From NCBI RefSeq assembly GCF_900115615.1, contig NZ_FOXB01000004.1, positions 1 to 64,000 of the forward strand: a stretch of 64,000 nucleotides of DNA. Reading direction: 5' to 3'. The position numbers and the translations under genes were made by a program. The notes beneath the pieces are model-generated. The model was given only the letters and a program-made list of their open reading frames with translations, had not been told where the DNA came from and ran no database searches. Of the stretch, positions 9,448 through 19,085 are shown one piece after another. This DNA is from Hydrogenimonas thermophila (GTDB taxonomy: Bacteria > Campylobacterota > Campylobacteria > Campylobacterales > Hydrogenimonadaceae). Position 1 is the stretch's first letter, and the number at the start of each line of letters is the position of its first letter.

Positions 9448-10654
9448 ACTTTTCTCCTGAAATATAGAGTTGTTTCACATTTGTAGTATGAAGAATCAGT
9501 TGTAAAGGTAATTGTTCAGATGATTCTGGTATATCTGGTAATGTAACTATAATTATATCTGCCCAGTTTCCCTCTTTTATCTCTCCTATTGGAAGATTTA
9601 AAGCGTTGGCAGCTTTAGATGTAACTACTTTTAAAAGATCAAGTGCCAAAGATTCAAGATCCATTTCATAATGCATCATTAATGCTGATCTCATTTCGTC
9701 CCAAAGGTTAAGTGAGGTATTAGAACTAAGTCCATCTGTTCCTAAAAGCCAAGAGATTTTAGTACTATTAAGCTTTTCTAGTCTAAGCCGTCCACAGCCA
9801 AGCAGCCTGTTTGAACGAGGGCAGTGTATGATAGTATGTCCTGCATCGGCAATCAGGTTTAACTCATCTTTATCTGCCCATACAGCATGGGTAAGAAGTG
9901 CTTTATATCCATCTAAATGTTTTAAAAACTCTTTGGCAGTAGTAAGAGGTTTAGTCTGATTTAAAAAGTTTTCAAAGAACTCTTTAAATGGACCATCTGC
10001 TTTTTCTAGCCACTCTTTTTCTACAGGTGATTCCATGAAGTGAGCGCTTAAAGGCTCATTTTCAATATTTTGCAATATCTTTTTTATAAGAATAGGGTGA
10101 ACAGAGTATGGTGAGTGTATAGCAATAGCAGGTATGAATTTATCGTTTGCAGCTTCCCGACTTTGGTTTAATCGTTGTAAAAAATCTGCATAAAGAGCAT
10201 CTACAGCAGCAGGTTGAGAACCAATTGCTTCATTAAAAAATATAACTCGTTGAGGTGCTGCTAAACAGGCACGCAACTCTTTTCCATAACTGCTTACAGC
10301 TCCAAATGTTGTTATGCCGCTTGCAAGCATCTCATCTATCTCTCTTTTATAGCATCCTGCTTTGCATGATTCAATTAATTCATCCCTCTTTTGAATGACA
10401 CTGTTTAGCCAAGTCATAAAATTTCCATATGACAAATGAGTTTTATTGGCTCCAAATTCCAAGTGTACATGAGGGTTGATGAAACCAGGCATAATAGTTG
10501 AATTTTGTCCCATATCTATAAATTCAGCATTAGAATACCTCTTTTTTAAGGTATCAGGGGTATCTACTGCCAATATTTTTTCTTCAAACAAGACGGCCTT
10601 GTTTTTTAGAAATTTTTCGCCGTCAAATAACCACTCTGCTGTTATAATTTTCAC
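9440..10654 (-). CDS. Amidohydrolase, aminofutalosine/SAH deaminase-like
   Basis: A 404-residue metal-dependent hydrolase of the ATZ/TRZ-deaminase type. Metal-binding motifs are [11 protein letters not shown] near the N-terminus, a central [10 protein letters not shown], a LTHAVWAD histidine, and [10 protein letters not shown] with the catalytic Asp. Homologues at this locus in Campylobacter are labelled aminofutalosine deaminase-like. However, Campylobacter relatives are thought to bypass the deaminated intermediate, so the substrate is uncertain: adenosine-type, S-adenosylhomocysteine or a futalosine derivative. The GTG at 10654 is chosen because AAGGAG stands 8 bases upstream; a longer frame opening at 10717 (TTG) has no such site. 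Confidence 0.8.
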   Translation of the reverse strand: MKIITAEWLFDGEKFLKNKAVLFEEKILAVDTPDTLKKRYSNAEFIDMGQNSTIMPGFINPHVHLEFGANKTHLSYGNFMTWLNSVIQKRDELIESCKAGCYKREIDEMLASGITTFGAVSSYGKELRACLAAPQRVIFFNEAIGSQPAAVDALYADFLQRLNQSREAANDKFIPAIAIHSPYSVHPILIKKILQNIENEPLSAHFMESPVEKEWLEKADGPFKEFFENFLNQTKPLTTAKEFLKHLDGYKALLTHAVWADKDELNLIADAGHTIIHCPRSNRLLGCGRLRLEKLNSTKISWLLGTDGLSSNTSLNLWDEMRSALMMHYEMDLESLALDLLKVVTSKAANALNLPIGEIKEGNWADIIIVTLPDIPESSEQLPLQLILHTTNVKQLYISGEKYA

Positions 10655-10772
10655 TAAGAAATCTCCTTGTTTGTCAAAAGTAGCTGATACTTTATTAGTT
10701 ATTCTATTTTTAGTCAAGATTATGGCAAATAAAGGTAAAATATATCATAAATTTCATAATAAAGGGAAAATA

Positions 10773-11258
10773 ATGAAGATAATGGTTATTCAGGGGCCAA
10801 ACCTAAATATGTTAGGTGTTCGAGAACAGAATGTTTACGGACCTATGAAGCTAGAGCAGATACATGAGCAAATGAGAGGATTTGCTAGTCAAAATGGTAT
10901 TGAAATAGAGTTTTTTCAAAGTAATCTTGAAGGTGAGATTGTAGATAAAATTCAAGAGTGCTTAGGTGATGCTGACGGAATTATTATCAACCCTGCTGCA
11001 TATACACATACATCTATAGCTATAAGAGATGCACTGGCTGCAGTATCTCTCCCTGCAATTGAAGTACATATTTCAAATATTCATGCACGTGAAGAGTTTA
11101 GACAAAAGAGTCTAATTGCTCCTGTCTGTGCTGGACAGATTAGTGGTTTTGGACCTTTTAGTTACCATTTGGCAATGGTAGCAATGTTACAGATTTTAAA
11201 TGAGATTAAGGCAATGAAAGAGATGCAACAAAAAAAACAACAGGCTGGACAGGCATAA
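10773..11258 (+). CDS. aroQ: 3-dehydroquinate dehydratase, type II
   Basis: It dehydrates 3-dehydroquinate in the shikimate pathway. This is the type II enzyme of 161 residues. It has the N-terminal [13 protein letters not shown] with the flexible-loop Arg, [16 protein letters not shown] with the catalytic His, and [13 protein letters not shown]. The ATG at 10773 is preceded by AAAGGGA, and GTAAAATAT some 35 bp upstream could be a -10. It is divergent from the amidohydrolase gene and leads the run aroQ-pepQ-folK-flhF. Confidence 0.95.
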   Translation: MKIMVIQGPNLNMLGVREQNVYGPMKLEQIHEQMRGFASQNGIEIEFFQSNLEGEIVDKIQECLGDADGIIINPAAYTHTSIAIRDALAAVSLPAIEVHISNIHAREEFRQKSLIAPVCAGQISGFGPFSYHLAMVAMLQILNEIKAMKEMQQKKQQAGQA

Positions 11259-11261
11259 GTC

Positions 11262-12284
11262 GTGAATTATATTCTCCGGGATGAAAATGCCATCTATTAT
11301 GAGTGTGGTTACAGTAGTGATAATGCACTCTTTTTATGCTTGGGAAGTGAGAAATGGCTCATAACAGACAGTCGTTATACATTAGAAGCAAAAGAGCAGA
11401 TAAAGAATGCTGAAGTAATAGAGGCATCTGATCTGCTTAAAGCTGCCAGAAATATATTAAGAAGTTGCAGTGTAAGTAAAATCTATTTTGATCCTAGAGA
11501 GTGGACTGTATGGGCTATAGAATCACTTAAAAAGAGACTTCCACATCTATATTTTTTCCCAAAACCAGACTTTTCTCATAAAAAACGCATGGTAAAAAGC
11601 AGTGAAGAGATTGAACTGCTTAAGCGAGCAGTTGAACTTGGAAGTGAAGGATTTGATAAATTTGCAGATTATATAAACCGTTATGGATTAGGAAACAGCG
11701 AGAAGTTATTGCACTTTGAAGCAAAAGCAGCTCTTAGTCATAAAGGAGAGTATGACTTAAGTTTTGATCCTATTGTGGCTATTAATGAAAATGCTGCAAA
11801 ACCTCATGCTTTGCCTACAGATATTAAACTAAAATCTGAAGATCTATTATTGGTAGATGCAGGTATTAAATATAAACGTTACTGTTCAGACCGTACTCGA
11901 ACAGTATTTATAAAAGATCATATAAGTTTTGAGTTAGATCAAAAATTCTCTTCACAAAAAATTCAAAAAGCTTACGATTTAGTAAGAAAAGCTCATGATA
12001 TGGCTATTGAAAAAGCCCGTTCAGGAATGACTGGTGCACAAATTGACAGACTTGCTCGTGAAGTAATAGAGAGTGGCGGAATGGGAGAATATTTTGTTCA
12101 CTCTACAGGACATGGTGTAGGACTTGATATACATGAAATGCCATACATTTCAGCACGTTCACAAACAGTTGTTGAGGATGGTATGGTGTTTACTATAGAA
12201 CCAGGCATATATGTACCAGGAGAGTTTGGAATACGCATAGAAGATATGGTAGTAATGCAAAGAGGAAGAGTGGAGGTTTTATGA
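11262..12284 (+). CDS. pepQ: M24 Xaa-Pro aminopeptidase
   Basis: A 340-residue metallopeptidase with the pita-bread fold. Metal ligands are visible as DAGIKYKRYCSDRTRT, HSTGHGVGLDIHEMP, FTIEPGIY and RIEDMV. An N-terminal creatinase-like domain covers about 115 residues. It probably removes N-terminal residues preceding proline. Start is a GTG at 11262, 3 bp after the aroQ stop, with weak Shine-Dalgarno support from the end of aroQ. It overlaps folK by 4 bp (ATGA). The exact substrate preference (PepP versus PepQ) cannot be read from sequence. Confidence 0.88.
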   Translation: MNYILRDENAIYYECGYSSDNALFLCLGSEKWLITDSRYTLEAKEQIKNAEVIEASDLLKAARNILRSCSVSKIYFDPREWTVWAIESLKKRLPHLYFFPKPDFSHKKRMVKSSEEIELLKRAVELGSEGFDKFADYINRYGLGNSEKLLHFEAKAALSHKGEYDLSFDPIVAINENAAKPHALPTDIKLKSEDLLLVDAGIKYKRYCSDRTRTVFIKDHISFELDQKFSSQKIQKAYDLVRKAHDMAIEKARSGMTGAQIDRLAREVIESGGMGEYFVHSTGHGVGLDIHEMPYISARSQTVVEDGMVFTIEPGIYVPGEFGIRIEDMVVMQRGRVEVL

Positions 12285-12766
12285 GATTGGAGTTGTCGAA
12301 TAATCCAAACCTTTTGCTCTTCACATCAAATCTATTCCCCGCAACTTTTAATGCTATTGGATTAAAACATTATGCCATTATAGGAATAGGTGGAAATGTT
12401 GGAGAGAGTGTACTGCTTTTTGAAAGGGTTATTCGCTATCTTCAGCAAGGTAAGCGCATAAATGTCATACAGACTGCTCCACTTTTGAAAAATCCTCCAT
12501 TTGGGTTTACAGAACAACCTGATTTTATCAACTCTGTAATAAAAATAGAGACAAATTTATCACCTTTTCAACTGCTAAAATATCTGCTCTGGGTAGAAAA
12601 ACGTTTTGGTAGAAAACGAACTTTTAAAAATGCACCTCGTACATTGGATCTTGATATAATATTTTACGATAAACTTAATTTAAGAACAAAGCGATTGATC
12701 GTGCCACACCCACATTTTCATGAACGTGAATCTGTGATGATTCCTCTGAGATTTTTGAAGGACTGA
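12281..12766 (+). CDS. folK: HPPK, folate biosynthesis
   Basis: 2-amino-4-hydroxy-6-hydroxymethyldihydropteridine pyrophosphokinase. The ATP-binding and pterin-binding landmarks are IGIGGNVGES, FGRKRTFKNAPRTLDLDIIF and LIVPHPHFHERESVMIPL. There is an N-terminal extension of about 30 residues before the usual family start, also seen in Campylobacter homologues. It overlaps pepQ by 4 bp and ends 4 bp before flhF. Placement of folate and flagellar genes together is a phylum-typical arrangement with no obvious functional link. Confidence 0.92.
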   Translation: MRLELSNNPNLLLFTSNLFPATFNAIGLKHYAIIGIGGNVGESVLLFERVIRYLQQGKRINVIQTAPLLKNPPFGFTEQPDFINSVIKIETNLSPFQLLKYLLWVEKRFGRKRTFKNAPRTLDLDIIFYDKLNLRTKRLIVPHPHFHERESVMIPLRFLKD

Positions 12767-12770
12767 AAGT

Positions 12771-14096
12771 ATGAAATTGATGACCTTTACGGCACCAACA
12801 CCGGCACAGGCACTTAAAGCAGCACAAAAAGAGTGTGGTGAGGATGCTTTAGTTGTCAGTACTAAGCAGATTCAGAAAAAGACATTAACTCAGCCAGCAA
12901 TCTATGAAGTTGTTGTTGCTGTTGAAGATAAAAAGCCAGAGCCAGAAAAGCCAAAACAGACTATTAAACCTAAACCACAAGTTAAATCTCGCAGAAGTGA
13001 ACGATTAGTTGATGACCCTGAGGAGGTTCTTGTAAATATTTCTGAAGCAGCAAGACAGATTTCAGAAATTGCAAATGTTTCTAAACCTACCTATAAAAAG
13101 GCTAAAAATAGGCAAGAGATAAAAGAGGAGACAGTAGAAAACTCATCTTTATACAGTAAACGTGAACTTGAAGAGTTGCAAGCCATAAAAAATGAACTTG
13201 GTAAATTGGCTGATAAAGTTAAACTGATTCAAAATATGGTTTGGGAGGAGAAAAAACCTGCAATCAACAATGGTATGATTCCTCCAGAGTTTGCAGAAAT
13301 TTATCGAATAGCAAAAACAAGTGGAATGGATGGTTTGCATTTAGATGAAATAATGCGTCTTACTCTTGAGCATATGCCATTGCAGATGCGTACATCTACT
13401 CAAACTGTTAGGAGATATTTTAAGACATTGCTTCGAAAAATGGTACCAGTACGTCTTGAACAAGAGTTGACACCTCCTCAAAAAAAGATTATGATGTTTG
13501 TGGGTCCAACAGGTGTGGGGAAAACTACTACACTGGCTAAACTTGCAGCACGATATGCTTATTTGAAAGATAAAAAGTATAAGGTAGGTATCATAACATT
13601 AGATACGTACCGAATTGGTGCAGTAGAACAGTTAATGCAGTATGCAAAGATGATGCGTATAGGTATTGAAGCAGTAGTAGATCCTCCAGAATTTATTACC
13701 GCTTTACAAACACTTCGTCATATGGACTATATTCTTATAGACACAGTAGGAAGTAGTCAATATGATAAAGAGAAGATAGATAAATTGCAGCAATTTTTAA
13801 TTTCACATACAGAGATAGGGATAGATGTTAGTTTGGTCTTAAGTGCTCCTACAAAACTTGAGGATATGCGTACAATATATCAAAACTTTTCACCATTGGG
13901 TATAGATACATTGATATTTACAAAACTTGATGAAACATTAGGATTTGGAAATATATTCTCATTAGTGTATGAAACTGAAAAGCCTGTTAGTTATCTTTCT
14001 GCTGGACAGGAAGTACCAGATGATCTTATGTGTGCCGATAGCGACTATTTAGTTGAATGTATGCTTACCGGTTGCGTCAAGAAGGGGGAAAAATGA
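12771..14096 (+). CDS. flhF: Flagellar SRP-like GTPase FlhF
   Basis: FlhF sets the place of flagellar assembly at the pole and, in Campylobacter relatives, is needed for sigma-54-dependent flagellar gene expression. The 441-residue protein has the N-terminal MKLMTFTAPTPAQALKAAQK signature, a variable basic region, and an NG-type GTPase domain with GPTGVGKTTTLAKLAARYA near residue 245, DTYRIGAVEQL, and TKLDETLGFG. Its stop overlaps the flhG start (ATGA). It precedes flhG, fliA, fliM and fliY, as in C. jejuni. Confidence 0.95.
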   Translation: MKLMTFTAPTPAQALKAAQKECGEDALVVSTKQIQKKTLTQPAIYEVVVAVEDKKPEPEKPKQTIKPKPQVKSRRSERLVDDPEEVLVNISEAARQISEIANVSKPTYKKAKNRQEIKEETVENSSLYSKRELEELQAIKNELGKLADKVKLIQNMVWEEKKPAINNGMIPPEFAEIYRIAKTSGMDGLHLDEIMRLTLEHMPLQMRTSTQTVRRYFKTLLRKMVPVRLEQELTPPQKKIMMFVGPTGVGKTTTLAKLAARYAYLKDKKYKVGIITLDTYRIGAVEQLMQYAKMMRIGIEAVVDPPEFITALQTLRHMDYILIDTVGSSQYDKEKIDKLQQFLISHTEIGIDVSLVLSAPTKLEDMRTIYQNFSPLGIDTLIFTKLDETLGFGNIFSLVYETEKPVSYLSAGQEVPDDLMCADSDYLVECMLTGCVKKGEK

Positions 14097-14962
14097 GTAC
14101 ACAAGCAAGTCGTCTTGAAGAGTTGATAGATGAGCGGCATTCTAGAAAACATACAGCAAGAGTTATTGCCATTACAAGCGGAAAAGGCGGTGTAGGCAAA
14201 AGTACATTAAGTGCAAATATTGCTTATGTTCTTGCAAAGAAAGGGTATAAAGTTGGCTTGCTTGATGCAGATATTGGGTTGGCAAATCTAGATGTTATGT
14301 TCAATGTACGTGCAGATAAAAATATTTTGCATGTACTCAAAGGAGAGGCAGGTTTTGATGACATTATCATAAAACTTGATACAAACTTATATTTAATACC
14401 TGGTGAAAGTGGTGATGAAATATTGAAATTTTCAGATGCAACTATTGTTAACCGTTTTATAGATGAAGCAGAAATATTAGAAGGTTTAGACTTTTTAATT
14501 ATTGACACAGGAGCAGGCATTGGAGATACAATTCAAATGTTTTTACAAGCTGCAGATGATGTAATAGTTGTAACAGTTCCTGATCCAGCTGCTATTACAG
14601 ATGCATATGCTATGGTTAAAGTTATCAGTAAGTTAAAAGAGAAGATTTTTATGATTGTTAATCAAGTTAAAAGTGCAAAAGAGGGTGATAAGATATTTGA
14701 TACAATAAAAAAAGTTGCATTAGGTAATATAGGAAATGCTTTAGAGTTAACACTTTTAGGATCTGTTCGTAGCGATCCTTATGTAGCACGTAGTGTAAAA
14801 CAGCGTGTATTGGTCTGTAAAGAGATGTCAAATATCGCCCCATCAAACGATATATCTTCTATTGCTGCCGGCTTGATACAAAAAAAGGAACAGAAAATGC
14901 TTGTAGAGAATCAAGAAGGCGGTATTGGATCATTTTTCAAAAGGTTGCTTAACCAGTTTTAG
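14093..14962 (+). CDS. flhG: Flagellar number regulator FlhG (MinD-like ATPase)
   Basis: A MinD/ParA-type ATPase of 289 residues that limits flagellar number and works with FlhF. It has a deviant Walker A (TSGKGGVGKSTLSANIA) near residue 28, DADIGLANLD, and DTGAGIGDT. The ATG at 14093 overlaps the flhF stop and has GGGGGA just upstream, so an in-frame ATG at 14057 inside flhF is rejected. In C. jejuni the homologue also keeps minicell formation in check. Confidence 0.93.
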   Translation: MSTQASRLEELIDERHSRKHTARVIAITSGKGGVGKSTLSANIAYVLAKKGYKVGLLDADIGLANLDVMFNVRADKNILHVLKGEAGFDDIIIKLDTNLYLIPGESGDEILKFSDATIVNRFIDEAEILEGLDFLIIDTGAGIGDTIQMFLQAADDVIVVTVPDPAAITDAYAMVKVISKLKEKIFMIVNQVKSAKEGDKIFDTIKKVALGNIGNALELTLLGSVRSDPYVARSVKQRVLVCKEMSNIAPSNDISSIAAGLIQKKEQKMLVENQEGGIGSFFKRLLNQF

Positions 14963-14988
14963 TACCGCAACTATGGTTGGAGTGGCAT

Positions 14989-15318
14989 ATGCGGGAAACA
15001 AATTTTTTCTCTTTTGGTATTGTTTTTGGATTTTTCGCAGGGCTTCTTATAGCTATCATTATAAGTAATGATATATTGTCGATAATCCCTATTACATTTG
15101 TGGTAACATTTTTTTTCTATCTGTTATCACATATAAGTGTTGCACTGTTCTTGCGCTTTACTGAATTCAGCAAAGTACATTTTGAAAAAGATACATATGA
15201 GAAAAAACTGGATTATTTCTTTGACCAAATCCAGAAACGTGAAGTTGAAGTAGATGCCAATTATGACTTTATTAAGAAGATAGAAGAACCTGTAACAAAT
15301 AGTGGAAAGAGTCAATAA
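14989..15318 (+). CDS. Membrane protein of the flagellar operon (Cj0062-like)
   Basis: A 109-residue protein of unknown function. Two hydrophobic segments (about residues 6-24 and 27-48) are followed by a charged coiled-coil-like tail with DYFFDQIQKREVEVDANYDF. A membrane protein gene occupies the same place between flhG and fliA in C. jejuni (Cj0062c), so a flagellar role is likely but unproven. I choose ATG 14989 because GGAG lies 6 bases upstream; a TTG at 14977 is in frame but less supported. Its stop overlaps the fliA ATG by one base. Confidence 0.7.
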   Translation: MRETNFFSFGIVFGFFAGLLIAIIISNDILSIIPITFVVTFFFYLLSHISVALFLRFTEFSKVHFEKDTYEKKLDYFFDQIQKREVEVDANYDFIKKIEEPVTNSGKSQ

Positions 15319-15998
15319 TGGTAAAGCGTGGATACGATACAGAGTTACGCTATTATCAAGATGAACTTGCTGTTCAGTATCTTCCAGCTGTTAAAGCAAT
15401 GGTATTTAGATTGAAAGAGCGTTTGCCTCAATCAGTAGAGTTTGATGACTTAGTCAGTATAGGTGCAGAAGAGTTAATAAAACTTGCTAGACGTTATGAT
15501 AAAGAGCAAAATGATTCATTTTGGGGATATGCCAAAACCAGAGTTTATGGTGCAATGCTTGACTATCTTCGTTCACTTGATATTGTTAGTCGTGCCAATA
15601 GAAAACTTATTAAACAGATAGATGAAATTGTTGAGCAGTATTTAGATGAAAATGGTGTTGAGCCTGAAAACAATTATATTGCAGAAGTTTTGGGTGAAGA
15701 TATTGAAAAGATAAAAGAGGCTCGCAGAGCAGCAGCAATTTATAATGTACTGCCATTGCATGATCAGCTTGAGAGTCAAGAGAGAGATACTTTTGCTTTA
15801 GTAGAGCAGGAGGAGTTGATAGAGAAGATTATGGATGTACTTGCTACTATGCCAAAAAGAGATCAATTAATTATGCAACTTTACTATTTTGAGGAGTTAA
15901 CATATAAAGAGATATCTGAAGTTTTAGATATTACACCATCAAGAATTTCACAGGTACACAAGCGTGTGGTTTCAAAAATTAAACAGAGTATAGGATAG
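15318..15998 (+). CDS. fliA: Flagellar sigma factor FliA (sigma-28)
   Basis: A 226-residue sigma-70 family factor directing late flagellar genes. Region 2 is at residues 15-85 (ARRYDKEQNDSFWGYAKTRV, MLDYLRSLD). Region 3 follows. Region 4 has the helix-turn-helix LTYKEISEVLDITPSRISQ at the C-terminus. It lies between a conserved membrane-protein gene and fliM, in the order known from Campylobacter. Confidence 0.93.
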   Translation: MVKRGYDTELRYYQDELAVQYLPAVKAMVFRLKERLPQSVEFDDLVSIGAEELIKLARRYDKEQNDSFWGYAKTRVYGAMLDYLRSLDIVSRANRKLIKQIDEIVEQYLDENGVEPENNYIAEVLGEDIEKIKEARRAAAIYNVLPLHDQLESQERDTFALVEQEELIEKIMDVLATMPKRDQLIMQLYYFEELTYKEISEVLDITPSRISQVHKRVVSKIKQSIG

Positions 15999-16002
15999 GG
16001 TA

Positions 16003-17085
16003 ATGGCAGATATACTGAGTCAAGAAGAGATTGATGCATTACTCGAAGCGGTTGAAGATGAAGGTACTCCTGAGGTATTGGAAGGTGATGCCGAAGTTTT
16101 TGACCAGAGACAGATTACTTTATATGACTTTAAAAGACCAAATAGAGTATCAAAAGAGCAGTTGCGTGCCTTTCGTGGAATTCACGATAAAATGGCTAGA
16201 TCACTGGCTTCTCAAATCTCTTCAGTAATGCGTTCTATTGTAGAAATCCAGCTTCACTCTGTTGATCAGATGACATATGGTGAATTTTTGATGAGTTTGC
16301 CAAGCCCTACAAGTTTTAACGTATTTTCTATGAAGCCATTGGATGGAAGCGGTATTTTGGAAATTAACCCATCTATTGCATTTCCTATGGTTGACAGATT
16401 GCTTGGCGGTAAAGGTGAGCCATATGAAGCATCAAGAGAGTTTACAGATATAGAGTTGAACTTAATGGATACAATCTTACGCATTATTATGGGAACGCTA
16501 AAAGAGGTTTGGGCTCCGGTTGTAGATATGTATCCAAATGTAGAATCTAAAGAATCAAGTCCTAACGTAGTGCAAATTGTTGCTCAAAATGAGATTGTTG
16601 TAATGGTTGTTATGGAGCTTGTAATAGGACACTCAAGTGGTATGATGAATATATGTTATCCTGTTATTACATTAGAGTCTATTTTAAACAAGTTAGCCAG
16701 CCGTGACTTTTTGCTTAGTGAAACCAGTGCCAAAAAGAGTAGAAATAAAGAGCTTAAAGCTTTGATGGGTGGCGCTCGTGTTCATTTAAATGCTTTTTTA
16801 GGTAGTGCTGAATTAACATTGAGGGAGTTGTTAGCATTGGAGAAGGGTGATATAGTTAGGTTGGATAGACCGGCTGATGATAAAGCAATTATAAATGCTG
16901 ATGGTAAGGATAGATTTATAGGTAAAATTGGTCTAAAACGTTTTAGAAAATCAGTTGAAGTAACAGAAATTCTTATTGATGAGCGTGATGAGGTTAAAGA
17001 GATTTTACAAAAAATTGAATCAGAACGTAGATCGAAATTAGCAAATACTTTAGATAGTAAAGATGAGGAGGTGGTCAATGGCTGA
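16003..17085 (+). CDS. fliM: Flagellar motor switch protein FliM
   Basis: FliM is a C-ring component that binds phospho-CheY and switches rotation. The 360-residue protein keeps the N-terminal CheY-binding peptide LSQEEIDALLEAV, the middle CheC-like domain, and a C-terminal FliN-like domain (ALEKGDIVRLDRPADDKAII). It overlaps fliY by 8 bp. Length and order match the family. Confidence 0.95.
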   Translation: MADILSQEEIDALLEAVEDEGTPEVLEGDAEVFDQRQITLYDFKRPNRVSKEQLRAFRGIHDKMARSLASQISSVMRSIVEIQLHSVDQMTYGEFLMSLPSPTSFNVFSMKPLDGSGILEINPSIAFPMVDRLLGGKGEPYEASREFTDIELNLMDTILRIIMGTLKEVWAPVVDMYPNVESKESSPNVVQIVAQNEIVVMVVMELVIGHSSGMMNICYPVITLESILNKLASRDFLLSETSAKKSRNKELKALMGGARVHLNAFLGSAELTLRELLALEKGDIVRLDRPADDKAIINADGKDRFIGKIGLKRFRKSVEVTEILIDERDEVKEILQKIESERRSKLANTLDSKDEEVVNG

Positions 17086-17923
17086 TTGGATAGAGCTATT
17101 TTCTACTGAGACTGCTGCGACCATCGAAGGATTGACAGGTCAACGTCCAGAAGTTTCATTGAAAAACAAAGAACCTGTAACAGATATCTCTAATATTATC
17201 GCCCCTATGTCAATTAGTGAAGTGAATGTCAGCGGTGAAATGAAAGGAAAAATAGCTGTTGTCATTCCTCCTATGATAGGTACTGCCCTATCTGATATGA
17301 TGCTGGGCGGAGAGGGTGAAAGTAAAGCAGAGATGGATAATGATGATCTTGATGCTGTTAAAGAGATTGTCTCAAATATTTTTGGTTCTCTTGCAACAGC
17401 TATGAAAGCTCAAAAGGAGTGTCCAGATTTAACATTTGAAGTTACTGATATAAAATTTTATAATGAGGGTGATGAAATCTCTCTTGAAGGTTATAAAACA
17501 TTATTGGCATATCAATTTTCGCTTGGTGTCATTAATGGTATTTTTATGGTACTGTTAGATGAAGTACTATCTAAGCTAGTTGAAGATGAGTCTGAAAATA
17601 GTTCTTCATCTGAATCTGCAGAAGAAGGTACTGTTTCAGCAACAGTACATGATATTGACATGCGAAATATTGGGCTTATTTTAGATGTTAAGTTGCCTTT
17701 AAAAGTACGTATTGGTAGTAAAAAGATGCTTTTAAAAGATGTTTTATCAATGGATATAGGATCGGTTGTTGAACTTGATCAATTGGCAAATGATCCATTA
17801 GAAATTTTAGTTGATGATAAAGTAGTTGCTTATGGTGAAGTTGTAATTGTTGATGGTAACTTTGGTGTTCAAATAACGCATATAGGTTCAAAAAGAGAGA
17901 CTCTAGAGAAGCTTAAAGGTTGA
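17078..17923 (+). CDS. fliY: Flagellar switch protein FliY
   Basis: A 281-residue switch protein combining a CheC/CheX-like region (DDLDAVKEIVSNIFGSLATA near residue 90) with a C-terminal FliN/SpoA domain (KMLLKDVLSMDIGSVVELD). In Campylobacterota FliY sits in the C-ring next to FliM and FliN and may act on CheY-P. The linker between domains is Glu/Ser-rich. ATG 17078 is chosen because GAGGAGG lies immediately upstream; the in-frame ATG at 17063 is within fliM with no site. Confidence 0.92.
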   Translation: MADWIELFSTETAATIEGLTGQRPEVSLKNKEPVTDISNIIAPMSISEVNVSGEMKGKIAVVIPPMIGTALSDMMLGGEGESKAEMDNDDLDAVKEIVSNIFGSLATAMKAQKECPDLTFEVTDIKFYNEGDEISLEGYKTLLAYQFSLGVINGIFMVLLDEVLSKLVEDESENSSSSESAEEGTVSATVHDIDMRNIGLILDVKLPLKVRIGSKKMLLKDVLSMDIGSVVELDQLANDPLEILVDDKVVAYGEVVIVDGNFGVQITHIGSKRETLEKLKG

Positions 17924-17942
17924 AGGCAATATAATAATTTGC

Positions 17943-17948
17943 TATAAT
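17943..17948 (+). promoter_or_regulatory. Candidate -10 (TATAAT) for mnmA
   Basis: TTTGCTATAATGTG lies in the gap between fliY and mnmA and has an exact TATAAT about 38 bp before the mnmA ATG. No convincing -35. Confidence 0.5.
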
Positions 17949-17986
17949 GTGCCACTTTTATATAATTCATTTGAAATGGGAAAAGT

Positions 17987-19018
17987 ATGGCAAAAAAAGT
18001 ACTTGTAGGTATGAGTGGCGGTGTAGACTCTACAGTTACAACTAAACTATTATTGGATGCTGGGTATGATGTAGAAGGTGTTTATATGAAACTACATAAT
18101 AAACCCGGCTATCATGAAGAGAATTTTAAAAGAGTTCAGCATGTAGCAAACTATTTGGGAATCAAAGCATCAATCTTGGATCTTTCAAAAGATTTTGAAG
18201 AAGCTGTATATAAACCATTCATAGAAAGTTATAGGGCTGGATATACTCCAAACCCTTGTGCAAACTGTAATCGCCAGATTAAATTTGGAAAAATGCTTGA
18301 ATATGCCGATAAAGTAGGAGCAGACTATCTTGCAACGGGTCATTATGTAAGGCATGATGGCAAATATATTTTAGTTGCAAAAGATGAGAATAAAGATCAA
18401 AGCTATTTTCTTTTCGATATAGACAAAAGCATTATTCCTCGTCTTATTTTTCCTTTGGGAGAGTGGAGGAAAGAGGATGTAAAAGCGTATGCATCTAAAA
18501 TTGATGCACTTAAAAATTTTGCTACACAAAAAGAGTCAAGTGAAATATGTTTTGTTGAAACAACTTATGTAGATATATTGAAAGAGCATATGAATGTAGA
18601 TATGCCTGGCGAAGTTTTAGATATTAATGGCAATGTCATAGGACATCATAAGGGTTATATGCACTATACAATTGGCAAACGACGAGGTTTTTTTGTTAAG
18701 GGTGCACATGAACCTCATTATGTTAAAGAGATTAAACCAGAAACAAATCAAATAGTTGTTACTACACAAGATACTCTGCTTGCTAAAAAGATTATGATAG
18801 AGCGGCTAAATATGATAGATGAGCGTAAAAGTTTTTCTTGCGATGTAAAGATCAGGTATCGAACAAAACGAATAAAATGTCGAGTAGAGGTAGATGAGAA
18901 AAAAAATTGTGTAATATATCTTGATGAGCCTGTATATGGAGTTGCAGTAGGTCAAGCAGCTGTTTTTTATGAAGGAGAAAAACTTCTTGGTGGTGGTTGG
19001 ATTATTGGTTCAGAGTAG
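17987..19018 (+). CDS. mnmA: tRNA 2-thiouridylase MnmA
   Basis: It thiolates U34 of tRNA-Lys, -Glu and -Gln using sulfur relayed from a cysteine desulfurase. The N-terminal PP-loop reads LVGMSGGVDST. The catalytic cysteine pair appears as TPNPCANCN and in the SEICFVE motif. GKRRGFFV and the C-terminal beta-barrel follow. The 343-residue length is typical. The ATG follows GGGAAAAGT. Confidence 0.95.
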   Translation: MAKKVLVGMSGGVDSTVTTKLLLDAGYDVEGVYMKLHNKPGYHEENFKRVQHVANYLGIKASILDLSKDFEEAVYKPFIESYRAGYTPNPCANCNRQIKFGKMLEYADKVGADYLATGHYVRHDGKYILVAKDENKDQSYFLFDIDKSIIPRLIFPLGEWRKEDVKAYASKIDALKNFATQKESSEICFVETTYVDILKEHMNVDMPGEVLDINGNVIGHHKGYMHYTIGKRRGFFVKGAHEPHYVKEIKPETNQIVVTTQDTLLAKKIMIERLNMIDERKSFSCDVKIRYRTKRIKCRVEVDEKKNCVIYLDEPVYGVAVGQAAVFYEGEKLLGGGWIIGSE

Positions 19019-19050
19019 TTTGATAGATGGAAAGTTAAGAGACCATTGGG

Positions 19051-19056
19051 TATAAT
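19051..19056 (+). promoter_or_regulatory. Candidate -10 (TATAAT) for prs
   Basis: GGGTATAATCGCG is 30 bp upstream of the prs ATG and matches the style of the other core promoters here (GGTATAAT-type). The -35 is not recognisable. Confidence 0.5.
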
Positions 19057-19085
19057 CGCGTTAACAAAAAAGTCAAAGGTTGTAT